This document shows positions 1 through 9,909 of a stretch of DNA of 64,000 nucleotides, piece by piece. The DNA comes from Protopterus annectens (taxonomy: Eukaryota; Chordata; Ceratodontiformes; Protopteridae), in contig NC_056729.1 of assembly GCF_019279795.1 (NCBI RefSeq), positions 1,866,656,796 through 1,866,720,795 on the forward strand, written 5' to 3'. Under the pieces are notes generated by a model. It was not told where the DNA came from. It was given only the letters and a program-made list of their open reading frames with translations, and did not search any database. Position numbers and translations under genes: made by a program. The stretch's first letter is position 1. Each line of letters opens with the position of its first letter.

Positions 1-560
1 GTATTGGTACATGAGTAGTTTTCCCAATTAATGGAGGGGTAGTTGAAGTCGCCCAGTATGAGAGTGTTAGGTTGGACCCTAATATTCTCCAGGGTGCTTT
101 GGAATGTGGAGTGTGAGTCTTGGGACATGGCTGGGGACCTGTAGCAGGCTACATCCTGAATCGCTGTTTTACCCAATGTTAACTGCACCTGAAGTATCTC
201 AGATGAGTTATGTTGGGCTACCAGTCTGGAGGTGTGCGCATCCTTTATGAATATGGAAAGACTACTGCCTTTGGAGCTTCGGTCCAAGATCTGGGGCCGA
301 AAGGTGTGGAATGAGTTATAACTTGGCAGTGCAGGGGTGCTTTTTGCTGCCTTGAACCAGGTCTCTGTTACAGAACAAATATCGATGTTCTCCATTTTAA
401 GGAGTGCTTCGAGCGAGTGCATTTTGAGATTTAGACTTCTAGCATTGAGAAGCATGCCTCTCAGATTGCATTTGTTTGTAGCTGTTACGCTGGTAATTTG
501 GTCTTTGGAACACCGCCTAAAAAGGCACTGTAGGGGTGGCAAGAGCCTTAGCCAGTATCT
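1..560 (-). pseudogene. LINE F1 endonuclease (EEP family), partial
   Basis: This is an exonuclease-endonuclease-phosphatase domain, which nicks target DNA to prime LINE insertion. Reading the minus strand, LRGMLLNARSLNLKM lies at about 420-465 (the conserved NARS start). DICSVTETWFKA lies near 350-385; its Glu is the usual metal ligand of the xETWL motif. GDFNYPSINWE lies near 19-54 (GDFN motif). The C-terminal SDH block lies outside the window, so intactness cannot be judged. It follows the esterase after a stop codon, as expected if it opens ORF2. Confidence 0.8.
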
Positions 561-1012
561 GGAAACCCAGGGGTGACAGATGCAGGCCATCTCTGGCAAA
601 GCAGTCAGTCATGTCATCCCAGGCAGACAGATACCTGATCCCCTTAGAATGACACCAGAAACAGCCAATTGTTGAAATCAATTATTTTCTGCTTGTACTG
701 TAGTATAATTCTAGGTGATGGTAGGATGCTGCTCAGGGCTAGGGTCATACCCACCTGGGCTGCATAATCCGAGAGCTCCTCCATGTCTCTTTTCACGTAG
801 TCCAGGGACGTACATCTTAGGTTATTCACACCCACATGTACAATGACAGAGTCATATTTGTACCTGTTGTTGAGGGACCTGAGTGCGGGAATTATGTGGT
901 GGATCCTGGCGCCTGACAGGCAGCTGATTGTTACTTTCACCTTATTCAACCTAGTGAGTGGGACATAAGTGTGCCTCACTATCGAGTCACCTGTGACTAT
1001 TGTGTTGGGCAT
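555..1012 (-). pseudogene. LINE F1 ORF1 SGNH/GDSL-type esterase domain
   Basis: The 122-residue frame 1012-644 has a GDS block near its start (TIVTGDSIVRHTYVP), a middle block SGARIHHIIPAL and the VHVGVNNL block typical of SGNH hydrolases. The last block with the catalytic Asp-x-x-His, DGLHLSPLGFQ, appears only in another frame at about 548-592, so a frameshift separates it. SGNH esterase domains are known in ORF1 of CR1 and L2 LINEs, where their role is unclear. The domain lies between the zinc finger and the endonuclease. An independent copy of the first block is at about 56560-56620. Confidence 0.78.
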
Positions 1013-1179
1013 GCTGTTTTGCCTTAGGGGCTTTGGTTGAGTGGCACACTGTTTAGAAGAGTTGTGTCTTGTGATTAGTGTTGTGTTGTGGTCAAGTGTG
1101 TTTCTGCCTTGGAGGTCTCTGCTGTTTGGGTAGATTTTTACTGAGATCCTTAGCTAAGATGGGTGTGTGATTTGTACTT

Positions 1180-1473
1180 TTATGTGAAGACAGTGCTGGT
1201 GTGTGTTCTGGAAGGCTGTGTTCCATGTGGTGTGGTGCAAATGTTGACCTTCTCCTGTTGACCAGCTATTCTGGTCTTAGCTGGAGAGTGAGTGGCTTCC
1301 ATTTTGGATATATATGTGCATCTCTTGCAAGTCTGAGTGTTGGGAGGTAAAAGGAGAGGGTTGTCAGTGTACATGAGGCAGTTGCTACATTGCCTCAAGA
1401 TGCCCAAGTTCACCAGGTTAATAGGAGAAAGCACAGGGAACTGACCTTTAGATGTGCCTGGAGGGGTGGGCAT
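1180..1473 (-). pseudogene. LINE F1 ORF1 N-terminal zinc-finger segment
   Basis: A 97-residue open frame contains CSNCLMYTDNPLL followed after about 10 residues by CKRC, a likely Cys4 zinc finger. The same segment recurs at 56769-57017 (LRQCSNCLMYTDNPLL), which shows it is part of a repeated element and not chance. It lies just upstream of the esterase in a different frame, so ORF1 is probably broken by a frameshift here. In known L2/CR1 ORF1 proteins such fingers are thought to bind nucleic acid. Confidence 0.65.
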
Positions 1474-2655
1474 TAATAAGTACTAGAGCTGTTTCCTCGT
1501 AGAATGTTTAGTGCTGGTAACACTTTTGCGTGCTACAATAATTACTACAAGAAGTCTGTTAGAGTACTAAACTAATAAGCTTGTAAAAGTGTGGGAGAGG
1601 AGAGAACTAGCAGATCTAAGGAAAAAATTGAAGAGCTGACTTCAGCACCGCACAAAAGCTTACAGACAGTCCTGGATACAGCAAATCTGTATCTGGACTA
1701 GACTAGTTACAGGAAAGGTGGGAAACAAGTGCAAACGCAGACTTTTAAACCAGAAAGTTGAAAGAGATGGAAAAACTGCCCAAACAGCCAGTAAACTACA
1801 ATTTCTGGGCAGGAAACCACTCCTCTTGTGGTAGATAGGCTACCTAGTGCTTACCACTCCCATTGATAAGCTAGAAGGCTTCCTTTCAACACAGAAAGGC
1901 TTGGGGTCTCAGAAGCTACAAACAGACCTAAATACAGTAAATCTATATCTGGACTAGACTAGTTACAGGAAAGGCTGGAAACAAACTTAGAATTTTTTTT
2001 CCAGAAACCAGCTAAAACAGCACTAAAAACAAGTGCAGTGCAAACTAGCACACTTGTGTATAGCAGTATTAAAGCAAATACAGTTTAAATAAATGCAAAT
2101 GTATTCTGAAGTAAGTTCAACTCTGAGCAGTCAAAAAGTGCCAAAAATATACTTATCAGCTGAGAAGCACACAGTCAGAACACAAGAAAAGAATTTTTTT
2201 TTTTTAGTCAAGTGCAATGGGAGAAGTTAATTTAAGGTTAAGAACCTGTTTCTTGGCCTTCTCATATGTTCTCTCTGTATCAGTGAGAATGAACACTACA
2301 CTGGGAGTGTCCCAGATCAAATTTACAGTAGAGGCGGGCAACTGCAAAGCCACCAACTAGAACACCACCACAGGAATAGGGTGGGTGGGATGGAGAAAAC
2401 CAGTTTCAGAACAGATGAGAAAACAGCAAACAAAGTCAGCAAAATTAAGACAATGCAGAACTCTGAAAAGTTAAAAGTGCCAAGGAATATACTTATCAGT
2501 GATAATATTTCCAGATTGAGTAGCACTCCATTCAGAACACAGGGAGATTGTAAAATATTCTTCATTCTTTGGATATCTACAGGCAGCTCAGATGCTGCCT
2601 TAGCAAAACCCAAACTTTTAGGAAAGCTGATCAACTGTGTCTCCTGTGAAGGTTA
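1474..2655 (-). repeat. LINE F1 5' leader with internal duplications
   Basis: No convincing coding sequence is present. A ~75-bp block at about 1658-1733 (containing ctggactagactagttacaggaaagg) recurs at about 1914-1990, roughly 256 bp apart. A second block near 2140-2175 (gtgccaaaaatatacttatcag) recurs near 2464-2510. Repeated leader segments are common in LINE 5' regions and can act as promoter monomers. The leader identity is inferred from position upstream of ORF1. Confidence 0.45.
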
Positions 2656-3070
2656 GAGGAAAGGAGAAACCATGGCAAAGCAGACCTTTTCCAGGTGGTT
2701 ATCTCTTGCTGCTGTTTTTTATTATTCTTGCCACAATAAGCCACTTCCAAGTAGGGTTAGGGCAGATTCCACAAGGGCGTTGGCTTCTTTAACGACTTTC
2801 TGGAAAGAGGGTGGTCTCCAGAAGTATTTTAGTGCAGCAACTTAATCATCTGTGCATACTGTTTTTACAAAACATTACAAGCTGGATTCCTTTTTTGTGT
2901 CCTGCGTAAGCTTTGCTGGAACCATTCTCTATGGGCTCCTGTAGTTTATTAGCCTTTTCCCATTTGTTTTAATTCTGTAAACTATGGTAATCTACCCAGA
3001 TAGCCTGTCTACTGCAGTAGTGATCCATGTGTTGAACATAGTCTAGTTGCATAAGTAAACTTATCATAGC
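2655..3070 (+). pseudogene. DIRS Y: tyrosine recombinase 3' end plus internal complementary region
   Basis: Translating 2670-2900 gives the C-terminal block of a DIRS recombinase: AKQTFSRWLS, then DSTRALASL (the HxxR box, here with Asp for His), then AAT-stop-SSVHTVFTKHYKLD with the likely nucleophilic Tyr. The following 2985-3070 (ggtaatctaccca ... tgaacatagtctag ... cagtagatgtcc) aligns with the internal complementary regions of copies A, C and Z. This is the tail of an older DIRS copy whose gag and RT are absent. It runs straight into the left repeat of Z. Confidence 0.72.
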
Positions 3071-3380
3071 AGTAGATGTCCTTCTCTTTAAATGTTACAG
3101 CATTCTTAACATGAGGGAATCCTGCCAAGGGTGACCCGATGGCTGGCCAGGATACAAAAGTCTTTTACTACATGTATGTGGGATGTCACATGTAAGTCCC
3201 GAGCGTATGTAGGCCATAAAAGCAATGTCTGCACATATCTTCAGAACTTCTCTGCTGTCCGTCCAATTGCCATCTTCGACCATCGGTCTGCTCACCCGAG
3301 TTGTTTGCTGGTATACAAGTTATTTCAGGTAAGTTCCCCATTGGGGTTTTCTTTTCGTGCTACTGCTTTTTGTTGTGAGG
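3071..3380 (+). repeat. DIRS Z left inverted terminal repeat
   Basis: This stretch is an imperfect reverse complement of 24830-25030: tacaaaagtctttta and catgtgggatgtcacat-like blocks pair with gacttttgtata and gatgtcccacgta near 24910-24945. In DIRS elements the terminal repeats are inverted and not long direct repeats. Transcription is expected to start within or just after the left repeat; no promoter motif was identified with certainty. Confidence 0.65.
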
Positions 3381-3384
3381 TTTA

Positions 3385-3500
3385 CATGTCATCCAGGAAA
3401 TGCAAGTACCAGTGTGGGAAATAGATTCCACATAAGGATATTCATGATCAGGGTTTGTTCTGTTTAGGGCCTCCCCACGATCATAAGTACTGCTCTATTT
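3385..3500 (+). pseudogene. DIRS Z gag, N-terminal zinc-binding fragment
   Basis: The frame starting near 3387 reads SSRKCKYQCGK followed by a stop, then continues in sense with IPHKDIH, FCLGPPHDHKYCSIC. This matches the Cys/His module at the start of gag in A (4865-4960), B (11068-11170), D (35144-35240) and E (63840-63930). It is interrupted right after the last Cys by the LINE F1 fragment at about 3495. The stop and the insertion show that it is dead. Confidence 0.6.
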
Positions 3501-3760
3501 GTTCATAGGTGTGTACTAGGCTAATGGCCCTGGGGCCTTTACAAGCTTAGCCATAGGATTACCCTGGCATAGTGCCACCCGACCTTAGTTCCCAGTGCCT
3601 CTGTCAAGTAGAGCTACTGGTGTTATCCCCGGGGTGAATTTTCTGTTTCCCATCCACTCATCAAGATTTCTCTTGAAGAGGGTCAGTAAGGTGCCTTTGT
3701 CACTAAGACCCTAAGTAGCTGTCCTTCCTCACTTAATATCTATTCAGAGAATCAGTCGTT
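3495..3760 (-). mobile_element. LINE F1 3' fragment inserted in DIRS Z gag (copy F1-b)
   Basis: On the minus strand 3745-3600 reads TLFKRNLDEWMGNRKFTPG and ends at a stop, the same C-terminus seen in the copies at 44756, 52690 and 54600. The 3' tail follows (ggctaagcttgtaaaggcc ... ttagcctagtac). Only about 250 bp are present, consistent with 5' truncation during target-primed reverse transcription. I could not fix a clear target-site duplication. Confidence 0.75.
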
Positions 3761-3764
3761 AAAA

Positions 3765-4527
3765 CGTTTTGCTTGAGATGCTGTGGAGGGCATGTCAGGG
3801 CCTACTGTTTAGCCTGCATTGAAGATGGTCAAGAAGCCTAGGCCTGAATCTTCAGCTGCACCTCCTACTGCAGACATCTCTCTCAAGGCCATTGAAAGCC
3901 CAGAGATCCATTTGGATATCAGTTCGGATTCCTCAGGGGGTACTGGTTTGGAGACTGCCAGTGATCAAGCTGTAGGCACATCCTTGGAGGCTCTGCAGAT
4001 GTCTGCATCAGATGATCAGGGGGAACTGAGGCTCATTATCTCAGAAGGCCCTAGGGGTATCGCACAAATTCTAGTTAGGAAGGAAGTGCCAAAGACTGTG
4101 ACTGAGTGCTGGTCTACATTGGTTCCTTCTACTTTTCACAATGCAGATATGCAGCTTGAAAAGATGCAGAAAGCAAAGCATCCTGAAAGTGAATGACAAA
4201 CCTTTGTACAAGGTTTATTCAATGCCCTCATGACTCTTAAGCCTCCCTCAGGTGTTTCTGTTTTTGTTCCACCTTTAACTTCCTCTCCTCACAGAGAACT
4301 AGGTAACAGGAATTTTATGAGGATGAGGACTCAGAGGAGGAATCTTTGGCCTACTCCACCCAGATTACATCCTCATAGAGTATGCTTCCACTGAAGAAGA
4401 ATCTAATGGCACAGACTCCCTTGGTGAAGACATTACATTTGGGGAAACTATTGCTAAAATGATAAAATGAGGGAGTTTTTTAAGTGGGACTGCTGTCTGG
4501 TGTCTGACTTGCAGAAAAGATGCTATG
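3765..4527 (+). pseudogene. DIRS Z gag, middle fragment
   Basis: An open frame of 125 residues (3819-4196) is rich in Ser, Pro and acidic residues (MVKKPRPESSAAPPTADIS), like the low-complexity linker of the other gags here. After its stop the sequence still resembles gag (acidic repeats such as EDEDSEEES near 4320-4345 in another frame). It ends abruptly where copy A begins (about 4528). No enzymatic motif is expected in this part. The assignment rests on position and on continuation in the right frame order after A. Confidence 0.5.
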
Positions 4528-4725
4528 ATGTTCATCGTGTTTCACTGTTGCAGTCATTACACTTGGGTTATCTTGCTGGCAGGCTACCCGCACAGTCGGC
4601 CTGAATTCCAAAGTCCTGGTCCGGCGTCGGTTGCTGTCGCCTCTTCCCTGACGTCAGTGCACCAGGGGTATACAAGATGCAGCCTATGCCATTTTCTTCA
4701 GTCTTTCTTGCCGCGCGGTGCCTGA
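4528..4725 (+). repeat. DIRS A left inverted terminal repeat
   Basis: It starts near atgttcatcgtgtttcactg, whose complement is found in the internal complementary region at about 9437-9461. It pairs with 9677-9909. A TATA-like ggtatacaag lies near 4668-4677, inside the repeat, and could serve the internal promoter; this is inference. Confidence 0.75.
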
Positions 4726-4849
4726 AGCAAAAACAGTTAGCAAGTGCCGGTCAGCTGACTCCTGAGATTTTCAAAATTGAATTTCAGATCCGAAGTCTTC
4801 AATAAAGCTAAGTACCCCATTGGGGAAACTTTTTCTTGCTCCAGACCGA

Positions 4850-6604
4850 TGTCAGTAAAAGTTAACAATTGTATTTCTTGTGGAAAGCAAATACCTCATA
4901 AGGATTTTCACTCTTACTGTATTCCTTGCCTAGCCCAGACCACGACGTTCCTAGTTGTCAGTTTTGTGCTAGATTCAACCAATGCACTATTAAGCGTCTG
5001 TTTAATTTTGCCGTACATTACTTTGGCTGAAGTTTAACTATATAATGCCGTCGGAACAACCGAGTTCATAAAAAGCGCAAGAACGAAGAAAAGGACAGGC
5101 ATCCGAGGCCCAAAACTGACGAAGCCTTTTCTAGGCCAGTCGCCGGTTCTCAGTGAGACACTTTCGCAGCCCCCGACACCCACTACCTCAGCGCCACAGG
5201 CCGCCTCCGACTCCCACGGTGAGACAACTAGGCCTCTGGAAACTCAAGGTATTGGGCCTACAGACACTATTCCCTCAGATGGGTCTGGAGCCGCTGAGCA
5301 GGCATTGGCTTCTGAGGGTGTATTCAGACCTACACAGCTTACTATCAAGACCACTTCAGTAGCCAAGGCAAAGTCTAAAACACCATTAAAGACAAAGAAA
5401 CAAGTACAGCATTCTCCTGGACAGTCATCCTTGCCAAAGAAACAGATGCTTAAAATGGCCGAGGACTTAATTACTTTGATCAGGGGTTCCCATCCCCCTC
5501 CTGATAAAAGACCTAGGCAAGACACTGACTATGACTCCTGAACAGGTTCTATTTCCTCTGATTCCTCTTCAGAAGAGGGATATTCTCTTCCTCCCTATGA
5601 GGACTCTGACGCTGAAGAATCTATCCCTTCAGCCTTTCCTCCTGAGGATTATTGGGGAAACCTTGCACACCATGAGGGAGCATTTCCATTGGGAGAGCCA
5701 GGATTATTCAGAATCCAAGAAAAGGCTCAGAGACTTACTTTTACTGCCTCAGCACAGACCCCTTACTATCCCCCCTGTACTAGATATGGTTGATGATGTT
5801 TTTTTCTGAATCCAGTTTGTCTCCTGACTCTTTACCCCCTGCACCAGTCAAGCCAGATAGGTACTACAGGGTCCCAGATTCTCATCAATTCCTTTATAAA
5901 AACCCTGCTGCTGACCCAGAAACAATTTCTCAGGGTCCCAAATGAGTCAAGGCTTCCACTGCAAAAAACCCTGTTCCTTCTGATAGGGATTCTAGAGCAC
6001 TGGATAGATGGGGGAAAAAGTTTACACCTCTGCTACTTTAGCTGTAAGGGCTTTAAACTGCCAGTTCCACATGCTTAAATATCAACAATACCTAATGTCT
6101 TTGCTAAAACAGAAAATGCTTACAAGCACTGAATGTCCTGAAAATAAGGAAATGCAGGATTTATTGCATGCAGTTGAACAAGTGGGAAAGCATACTTTGC
6201 AATGTTGTTTTGATTAGTTAGAGGCTTCTTTCAGAGCTGCAGTTACAGGTTCTGTCATTCGAAGGCATGCTTGGTTAAAAGAACAAAGTTTACCTGATCG
6301 TGTTAAAGCAAAATTATTGGATGCTCCATTACAGCATGATACTTTGTTTGGTGTTAAGGCAGAAGAGGTGTTAAAGAAAATGGAGGATAAAGCAAAATCA
6401 ATGCAGACAGTGAAGGATTTCTTACAGGTTCAGCCAACCAGATTTAGCAGGAACTGGCCTTCAAAAAACTGGTCCTTTCCAGTGTCAGACAGGCCACAAA
6501 GAGGCAGATACAGATGCCCAAGAGACAGATCTCAGCCCCAAGGCTCATACAGACCTAAACAGTGGGGTGCTTCTGCCCCCAAAGGTGGAAAAGACAAATC
6601 ATAA
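4850..6604 (+). pseudogene. DIRS A gag (frameshifted)
   Basis: Several frames add up to one gag-like protein. The start is a zinc module (CISCGKQ, HSYC, CLAQ at 4870-4935, continuing in the next frame with HDVPSCQFCARFN). A Ser/Pro/Lys-rich linker follows (5305-5541). The conserved central domain includes EHFHWESQDYSESKKRLRDL (about 5680-5735), then GKKVYTSATLAVRALN with VYTSATL (about 6010-6060) and AKLLDAPLQHDTLFGVKAEE (6310-6365). A basic tail follows (GRYRCPRDRSQPQG, 6505-6545). At least four frame changes or stops are visible. Copies C and Z carry the same blocks, which supports the reconstruction as one gene. Confidence 0.7.
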
Positions 6605-6699
6605 CATTACAGGAAACAGTCCCAATGACTTTCCTCTACCTATGCCATACACTTAACTTTTGGCAGCACCCACAGGGGGGAAACTAGCACTTTTCTCAC

Positions 6700-7620
6700 A
6701 AAATTGGCACACGATCACCCAGGACAAATGGGTACTGAATATTGTTTCTCAGGGTTACAGGTTCCACTTTCACACCCTACCAAGGCCAAAAGGTATGCCA
6801 GACCTGCCACACAATCAGTGGGCAGAGGCACAAAAATAAATTTCTGCTCTCATGGACATGAGGGCTATTCAAAAATTGCCACAGGAAAAGCAGAGGCAAG
6901 GATTTTACTCAAGACTTTTCTTGGTACCCAGAAAGGACAAAGCTTGGAGACCAATACTGGACCTGTCTACTCTAAATACTTTCCTGGACGTTCCAAAATT
7001 CAAAATGTTGACACTGCAGCAACTTCTACCCATGCCGGGCAAGAAGGCTTGGCTAGTTACTTTGGACCTCAGAGGCATACCTGCATGTCCCAATCAGACA
7101 AACTTGCAGAAGATACCTCAGATTTATAGCTGGTTCAATGCATTACCAATTCTCTGCACTGCCCTTTGGCTTATCTACTGTGCCCAGGGTCTTCACAAAA
7201 TGCCTGGCACCAGTAATTGCTTTTTGCAGACAAAAAGGAATTCAGATATATCCCTACTTGGACGACTGCCTTATTCAAGCAGAGAGCAAGGACAGGACGA
7301 CTGCCTTATTCAAGCAGAGAGCAAGGACATTCTTCTAAAGCATCTGGCGTTTGTAAAAAGATTACTAATTTGCCTAGGGTACACAGTAAACGAAAATAAA
7401 TCAAAACTAGTGCCCTCTCAAGAGATAATATTCCTGGGTGCAAGCTTAAATACAACTGCCTAGATGGCTTATCTCACGCCAGACAAGCAAAGGCAACTGA
7501 CTCATTACTTCCAAATGATGGCAACAAAGACCCAGCTACCTGCAAGAAAAATTCTGCAGGCTTTGGGCTTTATGGCATCCTGCTAATTCCATATGCAAGA
7601 CTGCATATGAGGAAGCTACA
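6700..7620 (+). pseudogene. DIRS A reverse transcriptase (broken)
   Basis: RT fingers appear at 6900-6990 (SRLFLVPRKDKAWRPILDLS), the palm at 7035-7070 (WLVTLDLR), 7138-7170 (MHYQFSALPFGLS) and the catalytic YLDDC at 7255-7269. A 35-bp tandem duplication directly after YLDD (first copy from 7261, second from 7296) shifts the frame, and another shift lies near 7085-7138. The thumb continues at 7380-7620. This polymerase copies the element's RNA in living relatives; here it is inactive. Copy C preserves the same region without the duplication. Confidence 0.8.
7261..7330 (+). repeat. 35-bp tandem duplication after the YLDD motif
   Basis: The unit gacgactgccttattcaagc... occurs at 7261 and again at 7296, almost unchanged. 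35 is not a multiple of 3, so the second copy puts the RT frame out of register directly downstream of the catalytic aspartates. Copy C (20824 onward) has a single copy, so the duplication happened in A. Confidence 0.85.
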
Positions 7621-7779
7621 ATGGTATCTAAAAAGTGTTTGGACTCAACATTGCCACAGCCTGGAAACAGTAATAACTCTTATTCCCTGCCTGCAACAGG
7701 AGTTTTGATGGTGGTCACTGGCCTGTCACCACAACAAGGGACAGCCTTTCACTTTACCCCCAGCCAGGCAGACACCAAC

Positions 7780-8284
7780 AACAGATGCATCGGATTATGC
7801 CTGGGGGGCACACATGGCAGGAAAATGTATTCAGGGCACGTGGCCCATGGACCAAATGCATCTTCATATCAATCAAAAAGAGATGCTAGCTGCACAGAAT
7901 GCCCTGATAGCCTTCAAAGATCTACTACATCCAGGACAACTATTGCTAAAAATGGACAATACTACAGTTATGTGGTACATAAACAAGCAAGGGGGCACAC
8001 ATTCCTACCCCCTCTGCAGGCAAGCCATGATTTTGTGGAACACAGCACTGACCTATCAAGTACATCTGCAGGCACAATTCCTGCCAGGAAAGAAAAATAC
8101 TCTGGCAGACGAACTAAGCAGAAACCTCATGGAACCTCATGAGTGGAAACTAGAGCCACAGGTCTTCAGCATGATAACAAGGAAATGGGGATGCCCAGAC
8201 ATAGATCTTTTTGCTTCCCCTCACAACTGCCAACTACAGAGATTCTGCACAATGACTTTTTGCCTCAAATTCCTCATCTTCTGA
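7780..8284 (+). pseudogene. DIRS A RNase H and downstream domain
   Basis: RNase H residues are visible: TDASDYAWG-like coding at about 7776-7805 (frame broken there), QKEMLAAQNAL near 7876-7910 (catalytic Glu), LLKMDNTTVMWYINKQGG at 7945-7996 (catalytic Asp) and LADELSRNL near 8105-8130. It continues with WGCPDIDLFASPHN (about 8188-8230), a block conserved after RNase H in all copies here. The frame then ends early at 8284 compared with copy C, which runs about 60 residues further. RNase H removes the RNA template strand during cDNA synthesis. Confidence 0.8.
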
Positions 8285-8339
8285 CTCAGAAAAACAATCA
8301 GATCCTGCACAGCCAACTCAGAACCTTAAATCTGGCTGC

Positions 8340-9392
8340 ATGGCAAATAATATAGCCACTCAGAACACACCTCTCTCTAAAGCTGTTATGGATGTCATTT
8401 TGGAAGCCAGGAGGCCCAGCACCAGGAAATCTTATGCAGAAAAATGGAAGAGATTCTGTGCTTGGAACCAAGCACAAGGACTTGAACCACTTGTTCCAAA
8501 TATTCCTCAGATTTTACAATACCTAACTGAGATGCTGGACAAAGGCCCATCCTTCTCCTCAATTAAAATCCATGCCTCTGCCATTTCAGCTCATTACAAT
8601 ACAGAACCACCTATTTTCTCACATCCACTGCTAAGACAGTACCTCAGAGGGGCAAAAAACATAAGACCCCCAAGAGCAGCACCGATACCTACATGGGACC
8701 TCAACTTTGTCTTGGAAAAGCTCACACTGCCTCCCTTTGAGCCAGCCAATACAGCTGATATAAAATTCTTATGGAAAACTGCTCTGCTGCTAGCAATAAC
8801 TTCAGCAAGAAGAGTCTCAGAGTTACAGGCATTAATGGCAGTGGAACCTTTTATCATTTTTCATCTGGACAGGGTTTCTCTAAGGACAAACCCAACATTT
8901 ATGCCAAAGTTAGTATCCAGTGTGGCTCTTAACCAAACCATTCATTTGCCAACATTTTATCCAAATCCCCAGAATAAAGGGGAGAGACTTCTGCACTCTT
9001 TGGACATACACAGGCAGCTACGCTTCTACTTGGACAAAACAAAAGCTTTCAGAAAAACTGAGCAGCTATTTGTAGCATATGCTGCAGGATAACAAGGAAA
9101 GGCTATCTCAAAGCAGACTATTTCAAAATGGATAGGACACTGCATTTGTTTCTGCTATGCACAACATGGCAAGTCAGTGCCTAAGAATATTAGGCCACAT
9201 TCTACCAGGGCAGCAGCCACTTCAGCAGCCTTTCTCAGAGGAGTACCAACCAAGGAAATTTTGGAGGCTGCAACTTGGAGCTCAGTGCACACTTTTACCA
9301 AACATTATCACTTACCTCTTTACTCTAAATCCAGAGCAGGCTTTGCCACTGTAGTTCTGCAGGGCCTCATAGCCACTCCTAATCCTATTTAG
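8340..9392 (+). pseudogene. DIRS A tyrosine recombinase, one in-frame stop
   Basis: This 350-codon recombinase is in a single frame with just one TAA at about 9090. The core-binding half shows RRPSTRKSYAEKWKRFCAW (residues about 23-42). The catalytic half shows SARRVSELQAL (first Arg), HSTRAAATSAAF (HxxR box, about 9195-9230) and SSVHTFTKHYHL (His, then the likely nucleophile Tyr, about 9282-9315). All recognised catalytic residues are kept, so only the stop and perhaps small changes inactivate it. DIRS recombinases are thought to insert a circular DNA form, which explains the missing target duplications. It may be expressed from an overlapping frame, as in copy C. Confidence 0.88.
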
Positions 9393-9426
9393 ACCCAGCC
9401 GCCCTACCTCAGCTTTGGGATTCAAC

Positions 9427-9523
9427 CCAAGTGTAATGACTGCAACAGTGAAACACGATGAACATAGTATAGTTGTGTACCTACCATAAATGTAGATGTT
9501 CGAGTGTATTCACTGTTGCAGTC
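9427..9523 (+). repeat. DIRS A internal complementary region
   Basis: The first half (ctgcaacagtgaaacacgatgaac) is the exact complement of the left end at 4530-4553. The second half (gttgtgtacctaccataaatg ... cactgttgcag) is the complement of the right end at about 9855-9905. The segment therefore spells the joined ends of the element, as expected if it templates completion of the termini or a circle. Confidence 0.85.
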
Positions 9524-9676
9524 CAGGTTACCCACCCTCCATCCCCCTTTCTTTGCTGGGACTTATCTATACTTCTCTATCCTATACAGCCTATGTGGTG
9601 TATTTGCTTGTAGATGAAAGTATTGTTTTTATTTTACGGTATGTTTTTATAACCATTATGTATTGCCTACCTTCTT

Positions 9677-9909
9677 GGGGGCGCCTGACATCTGGGGCAA
9701 GAAAAACTGAAGAAAATGGTGTCGGCTGCATCTTATATACCCCTGGCGCACTGACGTCAGGGAAGAGGCGACAGCAACCGATGCTGGACCAGGACTTTGC
9801 AATTCAGGCCGACTGCGCGGGTAGCCTGTCAGCAGGATAACCCAAGTGTAATGACTGCAACAGTGAATACACTTGAACATCTACATTTATGGTAGGTACA
9901 CAACTGTAC
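9677..9909 (+). repeat. DIRS A right inverted terminal repeat
   Basis: It is the reverse complement of 4528-4725 plus a terminal extension of about 35 bp (aacatctacatttatggtagg...). The Z gag sequence resumes immediately after at about 9910. Confidence 0.78.

Larger units (their letters stand above)
1..2655 (-). mobile_element. LINE family F1, 5' part (copy F1-a)
   Basis: This is the 5' half of a non-LTR retrotransposon read right to left: a 5' leader with internal repeats, a zinc-finger segment, an esterase domain and an apurinic-type endonuclease that runs off the window start. The order ORF1 (zinc finger plus SGNH esterase) then endonuclease is known for the L2/CR1 group. Other copies here (44663-46065, 51955-52872, 54455-57250) supply the RT and 3' end of what appears to be the same family, because the 54455 copy carries the same zinc finger. 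The right edge at about 2655 is where DIRS recombinase sequence begins. Confidence 0.8.
4528..9909 (+). mobile_element. DIRS copy A (nested in Z gag)
   Basis: This is a complete-length DIRS: left repeat 4528-4725, gag, RT, RNase H, tyrosine recombinase, internal complementary region 9427-9523, right repeat 9677-9909. The left and right repeats are reverse complements (gtcggttgctgtcgcctcttccctgacgtc against its complement near 9745-9790). The right repeat carries an extra end (aacatctacatttatggtaggtacacaactg) that the left lacks, a known DIRS asymmetry. Its sequence is close to copy C, so A and C are one family. Frameshifts and stops make it non-autonomous now. Confidence 0.88.
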
